Source: Chryseobacterium ginsenosidimutans (lineage in GTDB: Bacteria; Bacteroidota; Bacteroidia; Flavobacteriales; Weeksellaceae). Taken from it: a stretch of 64,000 nucleotides of DNA. Position 1 is the stretch's first letter. Every line of letters starts with the position of its first letter. Made by a program: the position numbers and the translations under genes. The stretch is from NCBI RefSeq assembly GCF_030823405.1, contig NZ_JAUSXC010000001.1:3641001-3705000 (forward strand). The letters run 5' to 3'. Of this stretch, positions 60,299-64,000 are shown piece after piece. The notes beneath the pieces are model-generated. The model saw only the letters and a program-made list of their open reading frames with translations. It had not been told where the DNA came from and did no database searches.

Positions 60299-61717
60299 TT
60301 AATTATTTACACTTTGCCATGATGTATGAAAGACTCCTTCCCTGTCGATTCTCTGATAAGTATGTGCTCCAAAATAATCACGCTGAGCCTGAATCAAATT
60401 TACCGGTAAAGATTCTGTGGTATAAGCATCAAAATATCCTAAAGCCGTTTGAATTCCTAAGCTTGAAATTCCGTTTGAAGCGGCAAAGCCTGCAACATTT
60501 CGCAGAGATTTAATCTTTTCTTTAACGATAATGGAAATATCTTTATCAAGTAAAATATTAGGCAAATTCGGGTTGTTTGTATAAGCAGAATAAAACTTTT
60601 CTAATAAAACGGAACGAATGATACATCCTCCTCTCCAGATTTTCACAACATCCCTTACTGGAATTTCAAAATTATATTCTTCAGAAGCTTTCACCAATAA
60701 AGCCAAACCTTGTGCATAGCTTATTAATGTAGCCAGATAAAGTGCATCTCCCACTTCCTTGATAAATAAGTCTATATTTTCCGGATTTATCATTTCTTTT
60801 TCAGAATACAATTGAGAAGCCTGAACTCTTTCTTCTTTATATGCTGATAAAATTCTTGAAGTCACCGCAATATCAATCGTCGGAATAGAAACACCGATTT
60901 CCATTGCCTGCTCAGAAGTCCATTTTCCGGTTCCTTTTGCCCCTGCTTTATCCAGGATATGATCTACAAGATAACCATCTTTCAATGGATCTTTCTGCTG
61001 GAAAATATCCCTTGTTATCTCTATGAGAAATGAGTTCATTTCGCCATCATTCCATTCTTTGAAAACTTTGTACAGCTGATCGTTGCTTAAATTAGCTCCT
61101 CTTTTAAGCAAATCATAAGCCTCACTAATGAGCTGCATAATGGCATATTCTATTCCGTTATGCACCATTTTCACATAGTTTCCGGCAGAATCTTTCCCCA
61201 TATAAGCTGTACACGCTTCGTTATCAACCTTTGCAGCAATTGATTCCAACATTGGTTTAATAAGTTTGAAAGCTTCCAAATCTCCTCCAGGCATGATACT
61301 AGGTCCTTTTCTTGCCCCTTTTTCACCTCCTGAAACTCCCATTCCCATAAAATGCAGATTTTTTGATGCCAAATCGGCAATCCGTCTGTCGGTATCTTTG
61401 AAATATGAATTCCCTGCATCAATAACAATATCCCCTTTGCTTAAAAGCGGTGTAATATTATCTAAAACTGCATCTACAGGCTTTCCTGCAGGAACCATAA
61501 GAATTATTTTTCGAGGGATTTCCAGTTGAGATACAAACTCTTCAAGAGAGCCTGTACCTTTTACAGTCATGTTTGAAGTAGCTCCACTTTCAAGTTCTTT
61601 GATTTTTTCTTCATCAAGATCAAATCCTGCTACCGAAAAACCGTTATCGGCAATGTTATAAAGAAGATTTCGCCCCATTACTCCAAGGCCGATCATCCCG
61701 TAATTATATCTTTCCAT
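60299..61717 (-). CDS. gndA: 6-phosphogluconate dehydrogenase, NADP-dependent, decarboxylating
   Basis: A 472-aa protein, the length of the long (GndA) type. MIGLGVMGRNLLYNIADNGF NADP motif, GVSGGEKGARKGPSIMPGG, KMVHNGIEYAIMQLI, and C-terminal AQRDYFGAHTYQRID. Third step of the pathway, but first in the operon, giving the order gnd-zwf-pgl. Confidence 0.96.
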   Translation of the reverse strand: MERYNYGMIGLGVMGRNLLYNIADNGFSVAGFDLDEEKIKELESGATSNMTVKGTGSLEEFVSQLEIPRKIILMVPAGKPVDAVLDNITPLLSKGDIVIDAGNSYFKDTDRRIADLASKNLHFMGMGVSGGEKGARKGPSIMPGGDLEAFKLIKPMLESIAAKVDNEACTAYMGKDSAGNYVKMVHNGIEYAIMQLISEAYDLLKRGANLSNDQLYKVFKEWNDGEMNSFLIEITRDIFQQKDPLKDGYLVDHILDKAGAKGTGKWTSEQAMEIGVSIPTIDIAVTSRILSAYKEERVQASQLYSEKEMINPENIDLFIKEVGDALYLATLISYAQGLALLVKASEEYNFEIPVRDVVKIWRGGCIIRSVLLEKFYSAYTNNPNLPNILLDKDISIIVKEKIKSLRNVAGFAASNGISSLGIQTALGYFDAYTTESLPVNLIQAQRDYFGAHTYQRIDREGVFHTSWQSVNN

Positions 61718-62456
61718 TGTATGATATTATATGAATTCTATTTTACGGAGTATAAAATTACGTAAATGCTAATTAGGAAAAAAATAAAAGGATAGAAAAA
61801 ATTCCATGCCTTTTTGCATATTACTCATTTATAAGCTTATAGTATTTTTCGAAAAATCTCTGATCGGATTTTTTCGGATTAAAAACCCTGAAATATGATG
61901 TTTTACAGCTCCATTTCGCATTCTCCTTTTTATACGGTTATCATCATTTTTAGCAAATTATTTTTTACTACTTTTGTTATCTTAATTTTTAAAAATACAC
62001 TTAATGAGAAATTTTTCGACTTACAAACTTTACGATTTTCCAGCGTATTCAGTAAAGAAACCCTTTACTGTTTTTCAATCTTTAACTCCAAAAAATTAAT
62101 AAATTCCATACATTTATAATTTGGTCAGGCAGAATTAACATTTATTTCAAACAGTATCCATTTCTTTTTCGAAAACACATTCATTAACAATTGATTATTA
62201 ATTAATTACAGCAATTATCAAAATGATTTTAACTTTTGAATCCATAAGATAGTTATTTTATCAATTCAAAAACAAATCAATGATTATCAGCCATTTAAAA
62301 TAATTTATTATTTATTGAATGTATACCATTCGACAACTTTCATTAATCGATATTAAAAAAAATTGTTACTTTTGCTCAAAGGAATAAAAAAATGTTTTTT
62401 TACGTTTTATTTGTTAATTTAGATATACCAAATTATAAAACATTAAAAATCACCTT
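61718..62456. other. Intergenic region between divergent operons
   Basis: About 740 bp without a supportable gene (a 74-codon ORF at 61895 looks random). It holds the palindrome TATAAGCTTATA (61830-61841) and a rightward -7 box TACTTTTG at 62367-62374 for the gene at 62457 (leader about 78 nt). Confidence 0.5.
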
Positions 62457-63020
62457 ATGAGAAAAATAATTCTACTATTTACATGTTTGTTCGGTATTTC
62501 GGCTTTCTCACAGATTAAAGTGTTGAAAAACGAAACTTTGGTGGAAATTGGTAAAGATAATTCCGTAGGTTTATATAAAAAAGAAGATAAGTTTACTATA
62601 AATTATCAGGATTTAAATACTGCAAATCTGAATACTTTCAGATCTTTTTCTTTCCAGAACTTAAATAAAGATGTTTCCGGACTATATGAGCTGATTATAA
62701 ACGGATTTATAGACGCTCCTGAAAGCAATATCGTTCTGGAGCTGCCAAATGATATTATTGAGCTTCATTTTGAGAAAAACTTTGGACAGCCTACTGTTCA
62801 GTTTATCCAATATATTAATAAGAATAAAAAATATGTTGGAAAATCTCAGTTTCTGAACAAAAAGCAGGTCGATAAAATCTTCGGTAAATCAAACGGAAAA
62901 TCTGCAACGTACGAGAAGCCGGGTACAATGAACAATATCAATTCTGCCAATCAGTCTACCAATACAGCATCAACAGCTGTTCCTGCTGCAAATGGCAAGG
63001 ATAAGAAATCAAAAAAATAA
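62457..63020 (+). CDS. Secreted protein of unknown function
   Basis: A 187-aa protein with signal peptide (IILLFTCLFGISAFSQ). The mature part has beta-rich segments (VLKNETLVEIGKDNSVGLYKKEDKFTINYQ, IVLELPNDIIELHFEKNF) and a Ser/Asn/Thr/Ala-rich tail ending in Lys. No family recognised. Monocistronic: -7 box at 62367-62374, terminator at 63044-63071. Confidence 0.75.
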   Translation: MRKIILLFTCLFGISAFSQIKVLKNETLVEIGKDNSVGLYKKEDKFTINYQDLNTANLNTFRSFSFQNLNKDVSGLYELIINGFIDAPESNIVLELPNDIIELHFEKNFGQPTVQFIQYINKNKKYVGKSQFLNKKQVDKIFGKSNGKSATYEKPGTMNNINSANQSTNTASTAVPAANGKDKKSKK

Positions 63021-63043
63021 TTACATTTTTGAAATATTAACTC

Positions 63044-63071
63044 AACTCATTCACCCGAATGAGTTTTTTTA
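63044..63071 (+). terminator. Terminator of the secreted-protein gene
   Basis: AACTCATTC / GAATGAGTT with a 4-nt loop, then a T run. It directly precedes the -7 box of the next gene. Confidence 0.85.
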
Positions 63072-63075
63072 TTTT

Positions 63076-63083
63076 TATTTTTG
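63076..63083 (+). promoter_or_regulatory. -7 box of the ABC ATPase gene
   Basis: TATTTTTG; predicted start near 63088, 17 nt before the ATG at 63105. No TTTG at -33, partly because the previous terminator occupies that place. Confidence 0.5.
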
Positions 63084-63104
63084 CAAAAAGATCATTACAA
63101 AATT

Positions 63105-63800
63105 ATGGCTCTTCAAATAAATAATCTGACCAAGAAATTTGGTGAACAAACTGCCCTAAACAATATTAATATTTCTATTGATAAAAATGAAATCATAGGT
63201 CTTCTTGGTCCGAACGGAGCCGGAAAATCCACCTTAATGAAATCTATTGTGGGTGCATTGAAAATAGATGAAGGCGAAATAATTTTTAATGGTAAAAACG
63301 TCTCGGAAAACGAAATCGAAAGTAAGAGAAAAATTGGTTTCCTTCCCGAAAACAATCCATTATACCTGGAAATGTTTGTAAAAGAATATTTGCAATTCGT
63401 TGCCAACATCCATAAAATTTCGGAGGCAAGAGTAGATGAAGTGATAGAATTAGTAGGAATTACTCCTGAAAAGTCAAAAAAAATCGGACAGCTTTCTAAA
63501 GGTTACAAACAAAGAATAGGCCTTGCTCAGGCAATTATTCATCAACCGGATTTATTGATCTTGGATGAACCTACAAATGGTCTTGATCCAAACCAAATCA
63601 TCGAAATTCGTAATGTAATCAAGGAAATTGGTAAAGAAAAAACGGTTTTACTTTCCACACACATCATGCAGGAAGTTGAAGCACTTTGCTCACGAGTGAT
63701 TCTTATTCACAAAGGAAATATTTTACAAGATTGTCCAATTGAAGAATTCAAAGGTAAGTTTGAAAGTTTAGAAGAAGCTTTTGCAAGCTACACTGCTTAA
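63105..63800 (+). CDS. ABC transporter ATP-binding protein
   Basis: A 231-aa ATPase: Walker A GLLGPNGAGKSTLM (about 36-49), Q-loop region GFLPENNPLYLEMFVKEYL, signature LSKGYKQRIGLAQA, Walker B LLILDEPTNGLDP and H-loop STHIMQEVE. The closest type is CcmA/YhbG-like drug or gliding-motility (GldA-like) ATPases. No permease gene lies in the window; the gene is monocistronic with a terminator after it. The ATG at 63105 is chosen over 63081, which would overlap the -7 box. Confidence 0.9.
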   Translation: MALQINNLTKKFGEQTALNNINISIDKNEIIGLLGPNGAGKSTLMKSIVGALKIDEGEIIFNGKNVSENEIESKRKIGFLPENNPLYLEMFVKEYLQFVANIHKISEARVDEVIELVGITPEKSKKIGQLSKGYKQRIGLAQAIIHQPDLLILDEPTNGLDPNQIIEIRNVIKEIGKEKTVLLSTHIMQEVEALCSRVILIHKGNILQDCPIEEFKGKFESLEEAFASYTA

Positions 63801-63807
63801 ATAAAAA

Positions 63808-63835
63808 AATGCTCCAGAATTTGGAGCATTTTTCT
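63808..63835. terminator. Bidirectional terminator
   Basis: AATGCTCCA / TGGAGCATT, a 9-bp stem with a 5-nt loop, A run on the left and T run on the right, between the convergent ABC ATPase gene and the gene entering from the right edge. Confidence 0.85.
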
Positions 63836-63851
63836 TTTATTTTGTTAAAGC

Positions 63852-64000
63852 TTAAGAATTGTTATCCTGTTTTTCTTCAATTCCCGGAACTGTTTCTACA
63901 TTTTTCTTTTGTATCTGTTCTAAAAGCTGAAGTCCCAACAATCCGCTGATTCCACCGTTTGCGGAATCTCCGTTTCCTCCGATCAACACTTCAGGCATAA
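63852..64000 (-). CDS. 3' end of a gene, possibly SPFH/flotillin-like (partial)
   Basis: Minus strand, open to the window edge; the visible 48 codons plus stop read MPEVLIGGNGDSANGG, ISGLLGLQLLEQIQ, then a charged tail. A Gly-rich piece followed by a short amphipathic helix recalls the C-terminus of flotillin/SPFH proteins, but this is a weak resemblance. Most of the gene lies outside. Confidence 0.5.
   Translation of the reverse strand, partial: MPEVLIGGNGDSANGGISGLLGLQLLEQIQKKNVETVPGIEEKQDNNS

Noticed and set aside
61895-62119. 74-codon plus ORF between gnd and the secreted protein gene
   Set aside because: Hydrophobic but random-looking in AT-rich DNA, no promoter or terminator, and not continued by any neighbour.

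Overview
The window looks like the chromosome of a Flavobacteriia bacterium, most likely Chryseobacterium or a close relative (Weeksellaceae). The DNA is AT-rich, promoters match the Bacteroidota -7 box TAnnTTTG, Shine-Dalgarno sequences are largely absent, and the gene content fits (Wza/Wzc capsule locus, Bacteroidota-type Crp/Fnr regulators, DUF4142 and DUF892 proteins). No rRNA, tRNA, CRISPR, transposase or integrase was seen.

Layout. 0.1-1.8 kb: a secreted beta-roll protein. 2.6-12.7 kb: an exopolysaccharide-like system made of a TPR plus beta-barrel outer-membrane protein convergent with a four-gene operon (multi-PAS hybrid histidine kinase, stand-alone receiver, HEAT-repeat membrane protein, and an 1142-aa fusion of a processive GT2 glycosyltransferase with an LTA-synthase-like phosphotransferase). 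13-16.6 kb: DUF1826-like, BamA/TamA-like and HD-domain proteins. 16.7-41.8 kb: a stress/respiration island with a frameshifted cation/proton antiporter, Hsp20, a small alarmone hydrolase, short-chain dehydrogenases, five Crp/Fnr paralogues of exactly 198 aa, two copies of a YciG-like/DUF892 cassette (compare E. coli yciGFE), a cyanophycinase next to an inactivated paralogue, an orphan SdhB, a noncanonical cbb3-type oxidase, and several small lipoproteins. 42-57.7 kb: a Wzx/Wzy capsule/EPS operon read leftward. 58-61.7 kb: the oxidative pentose phosphate operon gnd-zwf-pgl. 62.4-64 kb: a secreted protein, an ABC ATPase and the 3' end of a possible flotillin-like gene.

Main discovery. Between 19.2 and 41.1 kb I find 14 copies of an FNR-like palindrome, TATGAN-N4-NTCATA. 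Each lies 21 or 22 bp upstream of a TAnnTTTG-like -7 box (11 sites exact, three degenerate), the geometry expected of a class II activator site centred near -41.5. The sites precede all five Crp/Fnr paralogues (directly or through a co-directional leader gene), small lipoproteins, the pseudo/active cyanophycinase pair, the orphan SdhB, a YciG-like gene, the lipoprotein upstream of the oxidase, and at least two short terminator-bounded transcripts that look like small RNAs or micro-ORFs near 31 kb. One site (31216-31231) has a -7 box at the same distance on both sides. This suggests a self-wired Crp/Fnr network controlling a local low-oxygen or stress regulon.

Limits. All calls come from reading the sequence by eye. 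No homology search, structure prediction or expression data was available, and family names rest on recognised motifs.
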